The position numbers were made by a program, and so were the translations under genes. DNA of 64,000 nt from Trichopria drosophilae (lineage: Eukaryota > Arthropoda > Insecta > Hymenoptera > Diapriidae), in the NCBI GenBank assembly GCA_030407085.1, contig CM059583.1:21922001-21986000 (forward strand). Direction: 5' to 3'. The notes under the pieces were generated by a model. It was given only the letters and a program-made list of their open reading frames with translations, was not told where the DNA came from and searched no databases. Each line of letters opens with the position of its first letter. Within the stretch, counting starts at the first letter, position 1. Positions 11,539 to 22,890 of the stretch are shown here, piece by piece.

Positions 11539-13269
11539 ATGGAAAGTAAAAAAGATAAAAGTACAGTTAGCAGAAGTATGTATAAATATGTATTATTCAA
11601 AATATGCATTTTCCTACTTGATTAAAAATTAATTAAAAATAACTTGCTTGACATAGAAAGGAAGCAAAGAACATGCCTATCAATAAAGGAAAAAATTCAA
11701 GTTCTTGAAAAAATTAATCAAGGTGAAACTCACCAAAGTATTGCAGATACGTATAGTGTCACACGACAAACAATTTCGCAAATTGCCAAGCAATCTAATA
11801 TAATAACAAAGCTGAACATCGAATTAAAAGCTAAAGATCCGAAATTAAAATTTTCAAAATTAACAAGCGCACAAGATTCTGTTTGCGAAAAAATTTTAAT
11901 GTCCTGGTTTCGGCAACAAAGAGAAGCTGGCATTCCTATAACCGGACATTTATTGCAAGAACAGGCATTAAACATAAATAAAAAGTTTTGTGGAAATGAA
12001 AATTTTAAAGCCAGTGCTGGTTGGCTCCACAATTTCAAAACAAAATATGGAATTCGACTGTTGTCCATTCAAGGAGAAAAATTATCGGCTGATCAAGAGG
12101 CAGGTGCTGAATTTTGCCAAGAAATACAAAATTTCATCACTATTGAACAATATGATTTAAATCATATTTATAACGCTGACGAATCTGGTCTGCAATACAA
12201 GAGTTTGCCAAATAAAAGTTTAGCAGCGCTGAATGAAAAAAGAGCTCCTGGCTTCAAATTAAGCAAAGAGCGCATTTCAATTATGGTTTCTGCAAACGCT
12301 TCAGGAAATCATAAGATTCCCATGTTTGCTGTGGGCAAATATAAAAATCCCAGATGTTTTAAAAACATAAAAAATTTGCCTGTGCATTATACCTGTCAAA
12401 AAAACAGTTGGGTAGATACGAAAGTTTTTTTGGAATGGTACACAGACATTTTTCTGCCATCTATAAAATCTACCATGAAGAATGACGGTGAAAAGTTTCT
12501 TTTATTGCTTGACAATGCTCCTTCGCACCCATCCTCAGAACAGTTGAATGCAATCGATAAATGTTGTACCGTGATCTACTTACCTCCAAATGTAACGTCG
12601 ATTATACAACCAATGGATCAAGGCGTAATTGTTTCTTTGAAACGAATTTATAAAAAAAAGTATCTTCGTGAAATCTTACTACAGGATGTTGATTGTGTAG
12701 AAAAATACCAATCTTTTTTTAAAAATTGGACGTTACTTAATTGCCTGCAAAGTTTGAGTCAAGCTTGGACGGAAGTGACAAAGTCAACGTTAGCACACTC
12801 ATGGAAAAATCTATTAGGGATAGATATTCAGCTTCCCGAACATGATTCAATAGACAGTATTGCAAATCTTGCTACACGATCTTTAAATATGCCATATACT
12901 GCAGATGAAACTATCGAATGGCTAAATAGTGATGCAAACGATTATGGTTGGCAACTACAAAACATTGATGAAATTGCAGCTTCTGTATTAAATCAGAATA
13001 TAGGATCTGAAAACAATGAAGAAGAAATGATAGAAGAAGAAGGAGAATATGATAACGATATAAGTAATGAAAATGGAAATGAGAATGAAAATACTTCCTT
13101 TACGTCACCAAATGTGTCTTCTCAATCAGCATACGAGGCAGGAAAGCAATTTTACCATTGGCTGACAACAAGATGGGACTTTACAAAAGAAGATCTCGAA
13201 TCATTTGGTTCGCTACTTGACAAAACAGGAAATATTCGTGCATCTGAAAAAATTCTAGAAAATAATTAA
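11539..13269 (+). CDS. Tigger/pogo-family DDE transposase (one predicted 81-bp intron)
   Basis: It would cut and paste its own element by binding the terminal repeats and cleaving in the nucleus. The long frame has no ATG before residue 86 if read unspliced. ATG at 11539 gives 12 codons up to AGAA|GTATGT. Removing 11576-11656 (GT...AG) joins them in frame to give an N-terminus ending in ...SRKRKQRTCLSIKEK, typical of the family, and a 549-residue protein. Visible domains are: CENP-B-like psq helix-turn-helix, about residues 18-60; second CENPB/Tc5-type HTH, about 80-155 (FRQQREAGIPITG, GWLHNFKTKYGI); and the DDE_1 catalytic core. In the core, the acidic residues are D187 (NADESGL), D298 (LLLLDNAPSH) and D333 (IIQPMDQGVI), with 34 residues between the last two. 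The C-terminal tail is acidic and low in complexity (about 475-505). All catalytic residues are present, with no frameshift. Splicing is predicted, not shown. A domesticated CENP-B-like gene is unlikely, because intact repeats and TA flank it. Confidence 0.93.
11576..11656 (+). other. Predicted intron of the transposase gene
   Basis: The donor is A|GTATGT at 11576 and the acceptor 'ttgacatag|AAAGG' ends at 11656. The 81-base length suits short insect introns. It contains an in-frame TAA at 11623, so translation needs it removed. The pyrimidine tract is weak, which leaves some doubt about the exact acceptor. A small out-of-frame ATG at 11532 lies just before the proposed start. Confidence 0.7.
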
Positions 13270-13951
13270 TATCTTGTTGTATTCTTATGTTTTATTATCT
13301 TGAATATTTTAGTTTTTTCCTCACTTTTTACGATGATCGAGTGCCTTTAATGTTTAATTTATATGTTTTTTTTTTAAATTTACTTGATTTTTATTTATTA
13401 TAATGTTATTATAATAGAACGAAGATATTGTTACTCATAAGAATGTTAATTTTAGTTTTGAAGTAACAAACAAATGTATTACATATAAATACGACTTCGC
13501 ATAATTATATTGCAAATGTCTTGAAGAAATTGTTTTGATTATTCATTATCGTACATAATAGTTTTGCACTTTATGGGATATTCACTACCGTTTTACAAAT
13601 TTTGTTGAACGAACTCCTCAATCGACTGGAGAAAAATAGAACAATCTTGACAAGAATACCTGTATTGAACCTCTGTTATATACCTGTAATGTGAACATTC
13701 ATTTACCACAAAGAAATAGCTCTTATCATTATCATTTTATAACAAAGTACTCACCAAAACTGCGTTTATAAATGTTCTGCGGCTTCAATTGTACGTATAC
13801 ATATATACTTTTCAAGTTTAAGGTTATGGTCTACTGTTATGATCTTATGTGACATAATTTTGGTGCGTGTGTGGTGGCAAACGTGTATATCAGTGTGGTA
13901 AACGTGTATGAGTGCTTGGCATAGTAGAGGGGGTAAGGGGAAGTAGAAAAA

Positions 13952-14015
13952 GGCAATATAACCGTGACACTAGATGGCAATATAACAGTGAGGCAATATA
14001 ACACAGGCTCTACTG
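13952..14015 (+). repeat. Right terminal repeat and subterminal GGCAATATAAC repeats
   Basis: GGCAATATAAC occurs at 13952, 13976 and 13992 with spacers of about 24 and 16 bases; the last copy is part of the terminal repeat ending GGCTCTACTG at 14015. Such iterated end motifs are usual binding sites for the CENP-B-like HTH region of pogo-type transposases. The binding role is inferred. Confidence 0.8.
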
Positions 14016-14164
14016 TAATTGGAAAACAAATTTTATGTTGCATTTTCGATCTAGTCTACCCTCAGATATATTTATGTATATATTTTGAGATTCCCATTGG
14101 CAACTGTTTTTTAATGCCGAACTTCTACAGTTCTCTATTCCGAAGTGATTATTTTGGTAGCCAT

Positions 14165-14760
14165 TTAACCCTTTTCGTACTGAATAGTCCTAAATTTAGA
14201 CACAATATTCAGCGTTTTCACTTTTGTTCCAAAAGCAATTAAAACAATTTGAATTAGCCTGTGATTTAAAAGAAGAAAAGTTATGATCATTTTTTCGACG
14301 TTTCTTTCCAAGAATTGTGCTTTTTAACTTTAGAAATCCAATATCTTTGCAAAATGTACTAATCGCGTCTTCTTGCTGTGTATTTTCTCGTCGGAATTCT
14401 TTCAAAAAACAAAATGTGTGCAATATGTCTCTAAGTTGAAATTTTGCATTTTTTCGTCTAAATATCGATTATTTTCCGCTGCGACAGTTGAAGACTTGGA
14501 GAATTTGAATGAAAACGTAATTGTCGTCATTTGTCAATATCTAATCATGATAGTTTATTGATAACCTTAAATTAATAATAAAAAACAGATTTTTTTTGTC
14601 TGATTTTCGCTGAATTGGCTATGTCTCCCTGTCATTATGCCCGAGTGAAACTAAAAATAATCATGTATACTTGTGACTTATCAATAATCGGTATATAACT
14701 TAAAAATGGAATGTAGTGATATCGTGTTCTTTATCAGTAAAACAACAACAGCAGATTCCA
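14165..14760 (+). repeat. Dispersed repeat family R1, copy C
   Basis: It starts 'ttaacccttttcgtactgaa' and follows the same order of blocks as the minus-strand copy at 4570-5166: 'ctaatcgcgtcttcttg', 'tttcaaaaaacaaaatg', 'aaatatcgattattttccg'. It then follows copy A at 'gtgacttatcaataatcggt' and 'aacttaaaaatggaatgtag'. It lies about 150 bases beyond the right end of the Tigger element. The right boundary is approximate. Confidence 0.7.
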
Positions 14761-15889
14761 TCTTGAAAGAAAGTTATTATTTTTTTAGATACAACTGCAA
14801 AATGTATGTTGTTTGACATTCAAGTGCTTCTTGAGTATTTGTATCACGTGACACAGATTTTCACATAGATTTCCACTTTTCTAAACATTTCCAAGAAATC
14901 TCTATTAAGAAGAACGAATTTTTTAATTTAAGAGCTCATTCATAATATTAAACATTTTACGTTTACGTATATATGTAACTTTTATATAAAATATGGAAGT
15001 TCATAATTCCATGCATTTATATTTACTTCACATTGACGTAATCTGTGCAAAATTCAGTAGATAATTAATGCACTAATTAATTACGGTTCATTCATGTTAT
15101 GGACGTTAACAGAAAATTTTGGAAATATACGGCTTGCTTAATATCGTATCGACTTCGTACTCATAAAGCCCATCTACCTATAAATTCATCATTAATTAGT
15201 TAAAGGCCCGTACTAATTGGCAATATCGTATAATTGTTCTAGAGAATAATGCCGACTGATTCAGACGGGCATGCTTGGATGTAAATAATCATAATAATAA
15301 TTGTACCCAAATAACCATGTGGATAGGTCATTATAATGTAAAAAATATATTGTACTTTAATTAATGTACGTAACTCTTTTACTTCCGTAAGTTTTTTAAT
15401 TGTCTTCTTCCTTGCTCGATACATTTTTTAAATCCTTTTGTTTCAACCGGTTCTTTTAAGATGCAAGAATTTTTACGTTTTTGAAATAAAAAATTTGTTC
15501 AGTTTCGTTTCTGCGTCTGGATAGCTCTATCTGTTTATTTTCAAATACAACTATATTGTGGTTCTGCTCTCTACTACGAGTTCTCATTACACGACAGGTT
15601 TTACCCATGTACACCATGTCCACTATTTGTCAATATTTGCATGCTATTGATTAGATTGTATATAGCTTTTTTCATAATATCAGGATGATGTTTGTGCGGT
15701 TTAATAACCCTTAATTCATGTGAAATGGTGTATAGTCGAGTCTTATTTTTTATAGTCTTAGAATGCAGCTAATTTTATGTAGTTTTAACTCTTTGTTATA
15801 AACTTGATATAGTATGCTCAAGCTAACGTTATATATATTAAAGTTATTATTTTGAAAAAAAAACATTACTATAATTATTAATAGTCTTG
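14761..15889. other. Gene-free AT-rich stretch
   Basis: No frame or repeat of note was recognised between the R1 copy and the 1.7-kb foldback. Confidence 0.6.
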
Positions 15890-17602
15890 GAGCTAGTACC
15901 TATGTTGTCGTAGCCTTGTATGTTCTCACTTCAAAACAATGTTTTTTTGATGCGTTTTTCGCCAATGAACACGAATTTTTTGGGTGGAATGCTCAAAAGT
16001 GGTCGATCTTTATACGCCGGAAAAAATGTTTTCATGTTTTTTGGGTAATTTTGAACAAAAAGGGTCCTTAATAACTTTCACGTAGAACGATAACTTTTCG
16101 AGATAAAAGTTCCCAAACTTAAAATAAAAGTCGATTTTTGTCATTTTTGACACGCTACCACATCAATACCGATGTTTTTTTTATATGCACTAATTTCGTA
16201 TGTATACATACTTACGACGTACTTGAAGATTAGACATCTATCCTGGTATTTTTAGCCTCTGATCTAACATTGTGGGATAGAATATTATAAAGTTGTCGAT
16301 TGCTTATAACAATTGTTCATAACAATTCGTTTGTAACAATTAGTTGTTAAATAATATTGTTTTCGGAAAAATTTTCATGTTTTCCTGTGATTATATTCCC
16401 GGACATTCTATAGGATGACATATTATAAAGCGACCGATTTTTTATATCAATTATATATAACATTTGTTTTTTAAAATAATGTAGTGAATTTTATTTTTGG
16501 AAAAAAATGTTCATGTTTTATGTCATTTGAAACAAACAGATCCGTATCAACTTTTATTTTAATTTTAAATATTTATTAAGTTGTTAATATAATTGAATTA
16601 TAATGATTTTATCGTAAACTTGTTTTTTAACTTTTATTTTAAAAATATGTATCTTACATTCATTATTTCTTTTGCAATTTTCGCAATTGTAATGTTTGTG
16701 CAATTCTTTACACGCTACTGAGCTTGGTTAAATGTAGTCTATTTTTAACGCAACTATGCTTTTGTTTTCTTGTAACATAGTATGTTTTGTATTAAACAAT
16801 AATGTATATAATGTTTCGTATTAGATTTAAATTTTTAATCTCACCACGCGTGTGTTTTTCTTATTTAACACTCATGTTTCAACATGTTCAAAACTAATCC
16901 GAACAAAGTAGCTAAGCTCGAAGCTGCGTTAACGTTCTTAGTCGCATTCTCTTTCGTAAAGTACAATTATGTAGTATTTATTTAATATAAAATGAGTGAT
17001 TTTATAAGTAGTGAATTATGTATTATTTATCAAAAATCGAAGAAAAAGGAGAAATGTGATAGTACTAAAAGTGGTAACGATCAAATCGGAAATGCTGCAT
17101 CTTCATGACGTGATGTTCTTCCAATTCAATTGTATTAAATAATAACTGAATAAATATTTAAATTTAAAACAAAATTTCACAAGGTTCTTTTCGTTTCAAA
17201 CCACACAATACATGAACATTTATTCCCGAAAACAAAGAAATCACTACATTATTTAAAAAACAAATGTTATAAACAATTGATATAAATAATCGACCACTTT
17301 ATAATATTCTATCCTACAATGTTAGATTTGGAGGTTAAAAATACGATGATGGATGTGTAATCTTCAAGTAAGTCGTAAGTATGTAAACAAAATTAGTCAA
17401 AATTACCCAAAAAATATGAACAAATTTTTTCCGAAGCATAAAAAAGAAAATTATAACATTGTTTTAAAATATTGTTATAATCAATTAACCGACCACATTT
17501 GAACATTTCACCCAAAAAATTCGTGTTAAACGGCCAGAAATACAGAAAAAAAACATTGTTTCAAGTGGGGACATAGAAAGCTACAGTAACATAGGTAGCT
17601 CC
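15890..17602. repeat. 1.7-kb foldback element
   Basis: The outer ends pair: 'ggagctagtacctatgttg' at 15890 with 'aacataggtagctcc' ending 17602. Going inward, 'cacgaattttttgggtg' (15969) pairs with 'cacccaaaaaattcgtg' (17508), 'gggatagaatattataaag' (16274) with 'ctttataatattctatcct' (17299), and 'aaatatttattaagttg' (16567) with its partner near 17150. The left arm is longer (about 730 against 500 bases) because the block around 'attataaagNNNNcgatt' is tandemly duplicated there (16283 and 16423). The central 480 bases are unpaired and AT-rich. No coding frame is present. Confidence 0.85.
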
Positions 17603-18556
17603 TAGCCCATAATGATATATACTATATTTGAAATGGTGTTGTGTACCTGATGTTGTGCATCTGCGTTTTTTGAAAGTCCCATCGAAAATTCAGATGTTCC
17701 CATTGTTTAATTTTTATCTTATTACTTGGCAGTCCTATTAAAAAAAAATGACGCATAAAACAAAAGATTAGAACATACTGAGAGATTAAATACAAAAATA
17801 TAAGTCTCTTCAGCAACGAAGTTTACAAAACAATATATAATTATTTAGAAACAGACAGATTGAACAGGCACTGCCTGTTTTAAGGGTGGTTTTTCGAATC
17901 TTCCTTTCATGGAAGCATCCGATTTCGTTTTAAATATCTTTATTGCAGCGTTTTACAATTGTATATATTTCACAGGCAACACCTTTACGAATATTGAATT
18001 AATTATATTGTGATCATTAAAATTTTCATTAAGTTACTTTATTTTTACATATAACATATTTTTACATTCCTACAATTTGTTATCTACAACGATTGGAATG
18101 CCCATAATGCTCTGTTTCATATTATTGCACTAAACAGTTAATCTGAAAGTGTGAATTATGACTGTAATTATTTAATAGAAATCAACTTATGGTTTGCGTC
18201 GAAGTAAAATGCGGAAAAATTATAGATGAAGATCCAATATAACAATTTTTATGTGCAGATTTTATGTTTCATATTTCAAGTTTTTTTCGCAATAGATTGC
18301 TTCGACTTTTTTCGTGACTTCGTATGCTATGTGTAAAGTTGTATTAAGATAGTCTGCTTTCTGAAAAGTTTTCGATAATGATAAATTAATATGTTTCTTG
18401 TGGTGTACTCTACATTTAATCCTCAATAATTGTTGTTTATATTTACTTATGCATATCCGAGCAAAAATTGTTAAAGTGTGTTCTAAAGTACGTTGCCCAT
18501 AAGTTAGGAATTTTCACTAAAACCCAAGAATACAAAATGATTTAATTTTTCAATAT
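17603..18556. other. Gene-free AT-rich stretch
   Basis: Short chance frames only; no repeat was recognised. Confidence 0.6.
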
Positions 18557-18691
18557 TCGGTCTCTATAAGGGTGATGTTAAATACTATAGGCCACTGACG
18601 GAGAATTTTTGGAAATAAGTGATTTTTATTTATTTTCGAAAATTTTCGGTCAGTTAACCTATAGTAATTAGAATCGCCTTTACAGAATCCG
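18557..18691. repeat. 135-bp palindromic MITE-like element
   Basis: 'aatactataggccactgac' (18581) pairs with 'gtcagttaacctatagtaatt' (about 18649-18669), and 'gaatttttggaaat' with 'attttcgaaaatttt' across a centre near 18622. Weaker pairing continues to 'ctataagggtgat' against 'atcgcctttacag' at the edges. The duplication flanking it could not be fixed. Confidence 0.7.
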
Positions 18692-18800
18692 AATTTTAAA
18701 CCTTTTGTTTGATCGTTTTTACTTTATGTTTGTAGGGAAATTATTTGAAAGGCGGGCCACTTTAGAACCTCTTTAAGCCCTGATCATGCCTATAACAAAT

Positions 18801-19031
18801 CATACCAAATTCGATTCTTTATGACGTGGGAAAGTTAAAAAAGCGTTGTTGAAATCGCGAATTTTACATAGGAAAATTCAGTAATGTATGTAGTAACAGC
18901 GTATCTGTTACAAGCAAACGATGATGCTGACTGTTACTATTTAGATTACTGTATTTTCCTATGTAATTGCCGGGATCTTAACTACGATTGTTTAAACTCT
19001 CCCACTTAATAAATTAATCGAATTTGGTATG
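18801..19031. mobile_element. 410-bp MITE family M2, short copy 1
   Basis: Inverted ends 'cataccaaattcgatt' (18801) and 'aatcgaatttggtatg' (19016-19031). Inside are the family landmarks: 'ggaaaattcagtaatgta', then 'tgtagtaacagcg', and on the other arm 'ctgttactat' and 'tgtattttcctatgtaat'. It lacks the outer GATGCCCACGA part present in the full copies, so it may be an internally bounded subfamily. Confidence 0.75.
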
Positions 19032-19359
19032 AGGTGTTCAGTTTCATCATATTCTATCCTAATTGATGGAAAAAACCGTTGTCAAAGTCGCGGATTATGC
19101 ATACAAAAATGCTGGAAATGTAAGTAGTAACAGTCGGCATTCGCTGCAAACAACACACAGTGCGGCCTGTTACTACTGAAATGACTGCATTTTCCCATGT
19201 ATAATCCGCCGCTTTAAAGGCGTTTTTTTAACTTTTCCAGATGATAAACAATCGAATTGTCCATTCGGTCTTAATTCTCATCACTCTCTACCCGAATTTG
19301 TCGGTTTCGGTGGTTCCATCTCGAGGGAGGAAATCACCTATAGTCGTGGGCATCCTCCT
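19032..19359. mobile_element. 410-bp MITE family M2, copy 2 (left-truncated)
   Basis: It adjoins the previous copy directly. The core 'gtcaaagtcgcggattat', 'gtaagtagtaacagtc', 'gcggcctgttactact' and 'gtataatccgccgctttaaa' matches the copies at 21.7 and 34.6 kb. The right end 'aaatcacctatagtcgtggg' then 'catcctcc' is intact, but the left end stops short near 'ctaattgatgg'. Confidence 0.8.
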
Positions 19360-20629
19360 TTAGTTTCGTTGCATCTCCTACAAATTTTCTTTATATATTT
19401 GAAAGTCTGCTTACTTATTAACGGATTGCAATGACCGCAACTGTGAAAGAATAGACATGATGACATAATCTCAATCCTTGATAAATTAAACATTACACAA
19501 AATCGACGTATAAATTTAATCTCACACTAACAAGGGACCTGGCATCAAGGTACATAAAATGCACTCCTGCAATCTATGGTTCACCTAACCATACAGTCTC
19601 AGATATCATAGTTGCCATAAATATTTACGTATGCCCACCCAATAAAGGTCCTATTTCTAGGATGTTCCATTTGCGAAGCTTCCAGGAAGCTCCCACAATA
19701 GCACCGAATGAGTCCTCTGGGAGTTCGGTCAGTAACTTTACACGGATGCACACACCCAAGTCTTTGCGAATTACCACGAAGTTCTTATAAGACTTCTTAT
19801 GGAAATATATTTCGCTTCTCTTAAAGCTCTGATATTCATCTCGAATGAGGCTTCACGGAATTTTCGCTATGAAGACCTATGGGGTTCCAAGTGAATCCCA
19901 AGTGCACATTAACCTCGCATTTTCCCCCTGTTGATAGTTACACCGTTAACCTAATCTGCACCTCAAAGTAAAATGTAAAGTTAATCTGTCAAATTTAATA
20001 ACGTTTTACAATTGCTTTATTTAATAAAAATTCCGCTGCTTTCATCATTGTCAAACATAAATAAATACAAGACGATATAAATAAATTCGTGAAAAAAAGT
20101 TTTCATGGATTTCCTTGAACTGCCATTTTTTTTCTATTATGTGGATTCAGATTATTTTGTTCATATATATTTTTTTTTAATTTTGTATATTTTATATATT
20201 GATAATCTGGTCCTCATATTAAGGATTTATAATAAAAAATATAAATGTATCACTATTTTTATTGTTGCATACAGAAATTTAATAAACGAAAAAGTGAAAA
20301 CAAAATTAAATACCTAATTCACTATTCTAGTGTCTGATACATCCCCCTTAGCTACTATGTTGGTTGACGTAACAATTGTCCACGCTCTTCTACTATCATA
20401 TATGGGCATCGATATTCACTCCCTTTCTAGATGGTACTTTTATTATCTTTGATACTGACGTTGTTATATTTACTTTGTTTTTTCTTCTGATGAAACAAAT
20501 AAACCAGCAAACTATTCCAAAATTACTGACACCTACAATATGTTCTACGCTTGCATACTTGACAGTAAATGACGATCAGCTTTAATACAGGTACGCAATG
20601 AAATTTCTCGTTACAAATGAAAAATGCCT
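19360..20629. other. No gene recognised
   Basis: 19500-19960 is less AT-rich than its neighbours and has a patchy look of decayed coding or transposon sequence ('gaagcttccaggaagctcc' is a local palindrome at about 19675-19693), but no frame stays open and no domain is identifiable. 19980-20600 is AT-rich with two 70-codon chance frames. Confidence 0.5.
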
Positions 20630-21480
20630 TTCGCGCTTCATTAACGAGCAAATGTCAATTAAGGAAACGAGTGCACGCACGTCACGCGTCGCTCGAGAAA
20701 GACAAATAGAGCTTTAAATCAGTTTTCGGATTACGGTTACACAACGATTCCCTAGCACAAACACAAGCCCGTGCCGATTTTGCATATGCACATAAACAAA
20801 CGTACACATGCGATTTGGGCTAATTGGACAGCTCGGTCGATGCACGCGTTGTACCATATATGTATAGCTGATGCCTACGCTCGATTCTGCAGCGCATCAA
20901 ATCGACTAGGATACGTTTGTTATTAGTCGGTGAAAAGACACGTGACTAATTGGCGGGTGAGTCGTTGGCCGACTAGCACCCAGCGCGCAGACTCCTGTAC
21001 CGACCGAGTAATTAAATTACACCCATCGAATACGTGTACGTTCCATATGTATATAAAGAGTATGCATGTACCGGTCATTGGACGTGACGTGCGCATGAAC
21101 TTAAATCCGAATTTCTAGGTCCGAATGAGGTCGATCGAAGCCGCTGGTCGAATGGCCGATGTTGTCCGAGGACACGGCTGGTTCGGATGGTCGGACGAGT
21201 GACGCCGTGTTATCTCGCGCCTATTTGCGCGATAGTCCTGTTTCCGATTAATCAGGTTTCCGGAATTAACGCAGTCCCTCAGGCGTTCGCCATTGCGGAT
21301 TCGATCTTCCTTTCAAAGTGCGACTAGCCGAAGTGGATTTCGCAATCGCGGCAAAATTAACAGTCAAGAATCATGGCCGAAATTCGATTTCTACGACATT
21401 GATCGCGTGAGAAATATCCCATACTTCGCTGATTCGATGGAATCGGTTCTGTCGTTCGATAGGGTTCAGATCATATGATA
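20630..21480. promoter_or_regulatory. CpG-rich islet, possible regulatory or first-exon DNA
   Basis: About 850 bases dense in CG dinucleotides within an AT-rich background, with no protein-like frame. A TATATAAAG word lies at 21048-21056, and a TCATTGG start-like word about 28 bases downstream; this arrangement is compatible with a core promoter but common by chance. It may be a promoter with a non-coding first exon, a conserved enhancer, or relic host sequence spared from transposon decay. Confidence 0.3.
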
Positions 21481-21738
21481 TGGTCCATACCAATCCAAAA
21501 AACAGTATACAATTCTTTAATATGCGTGTATTGTTCAAGAAAAGCTCGGAATTTATCATAATACGTATGTGCCATTTGTTTTTGAAGTATATAGAAGGGT
21601 GAGGGGGGATAAAAATATTCTTATCGGTAATATAACACAATTTAGTCTTTGTATTTTGTCTTTTTCTTTGAGGTTATAATTTTTTAACTCAATTTGATCG
21701 TGGTAAGCTAATGCCAAATCAGTGCAATAGTAAAATAA

Positions 21739-22147
21739 CGAATGCCCACGAGTATAGGTGATGTTCCGTCTCAAGATGGAACCTACGAAACTGACAAATT
21801 CGGATATAGTATGGTGAAAACTAACATCTAGTGAAAAATTAGATTGTTTTATCACCTGAGAAAGTTAAAAAATCATTGTCAAAGTCCGGATTATACACAG
21901 AAAAATGCTGGAATCGAAGTAGTAACAGTCCGGACCTACAACGAACAAGATACGGTACGGCCTATTACTACTGAAATTACTGCATTTTCCTATGTATAAT
22001 CCACGGCTTTAAAGGCGTTTTTTAAAACTTTCTCACGTCATACAACTATTGAATTTGCCAGTAGATGTTAGTTCTCATGATACTCTAACCGAATTTGTTA
22101 GTTAAGAATGTTCCATCTCGGAGGCAGAAATCTATTTCGCATGCTTC
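21739..22147. mobile_element. 410-bp MITE family M2, full copy 3
   Basis: It runs from 'gaatgcccacgagtataggt' to 'atttcgcatgcttc'. The arms are inverted: 'gttttatcacctgagaaagt' then 'gtcaaagtccggattata' then 'gaagtagtaacagtcc' on the left, and 'cggcctattactactgaaat', 'gtataatcc', 'aaaactttctcacgtcat' on the right. The central spacer is about 30 bases. No coding frame. The 34.6-kb copy aligns end to end. Confidence 0.85.
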
Positions 22148-22269
22148 TATTTCACACGTTTACAATACATTAACTTTCTATTATAAATTTACAGTTTCTA
22201 TTTATGAATCTTTGTTATTTTACATGTATTTTGGTACTGTTATTATGAAAAATGCTATATTACTGATAA

Positions 22270-22890
22270 GAGGTGTATTCAACATTGTGAAATGTTGACA
22301 TTTGCAATTTTAACGTTCAAACTCTATATTTACAATTGCAACATTATTTGTATATTATTGAATTATATTGTATTTTTAAAATGAAGTGTAATAACATTAA
22401 TCGCAACATAAATTAAATCTTAAATCTGCTTTAATAATTCTTAATAATATAAATTAATGATATCAATTCGCATCAAAGAATTTAATGAGTATTGTGCGTT
22501 TGTCCACGGAGATATTCCATTAACTTAGGTTATGTTAGGTTACGTTAGGTTCGCTTCGAACTAAATTAAGTTAGGCTAGGTCAGGTTAGGTTTGGTTAGG
22601 TTAGGCACTAAGTATACGATGTTTATGTGTATCGGATCAAAACATTACTAAGGAGAGGTGGTACTATGTTAATGGTTAGGTTAGGTTAGACTAGGTTAGG
22701 TTAATGTTAAGATATGCTAGGTTAGGTTAGAACTATTTATATTTATTCTTGTTGTAATGTAATGTTTGATAATTTTATTTTTTATATTATTTGTATTCTT
22801 TGTTGATTTAGTTAAATGTTGAGTTCAAAAATGTTGAATTTATAAGTCGCGCTTGTTTTATGTTGATTAGACATGTAACCATTTTACTTA
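22270..22890. repeat. TTAGG-cored inverted element, family T copy 1
   Basis: The centre (22510-22735) is a degenerate run of TTAGG pentamers ('ggttaggttaggcacta', 'gttaggttaggttagac'). It is broken by 'tcgcttcgaactaaa' and a spacer near 22615-22670. The left flank carries CAACATT/TTTGCAA-type words ('cattgtgaaatgttgac', 'caattgcaacatt'); the right flank carries their complements ('aaatgttgagttc', 'aatgttgaattt', 'tatgttgatta'). The same layout occurs at 25610-26100. Edges are approximate. Confidence 0.55.

Larger units (their letters stand above)
11065..14015 (+). mobile_element. Complete pogo/Tigger-type DNA transposon (2951 bp)
   Basis: The element begins CAGTAGAGCCT..GTTATATTGCC at 11065-11088 and ends with the inverse at 13992-14015: 24 bases with two mismatches. 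Each end abuts a TA (11063-11064 and 14016-14017), the target duplication expected for the IS630-Tc1-mariner/pogo superfamily. The only substantial open frame of the whole window lies inside, on the plus strand, with about 470 bases of leader and 745 of trailer. The word GGCAATATAAC is repeated three times at the right end (13952, 13976, 13992) and its inverse appears at the left end (11079). These are likely subterminal transposase-binding sites. Undamaged ends, TA duplication and an open frame argue that it is young; activity is not proven. Confidence 0.95.

Noticed and set aside
11644..11656. TTG at 11644 as the translation start of the transposase
   Set aside because: Non-ATG starts are rare in animal genes, and a 37-base upstream exon joined by good splice signals gives an ATG start with a family-like N-terminus.
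21048..21083. Definite core promoter (TATATAAAG plus start-like word)
   Set aside because: Such words are common in AT-rich DNA; the initiator match is imperfect, so only the islet as a whole is listed with low confidence.
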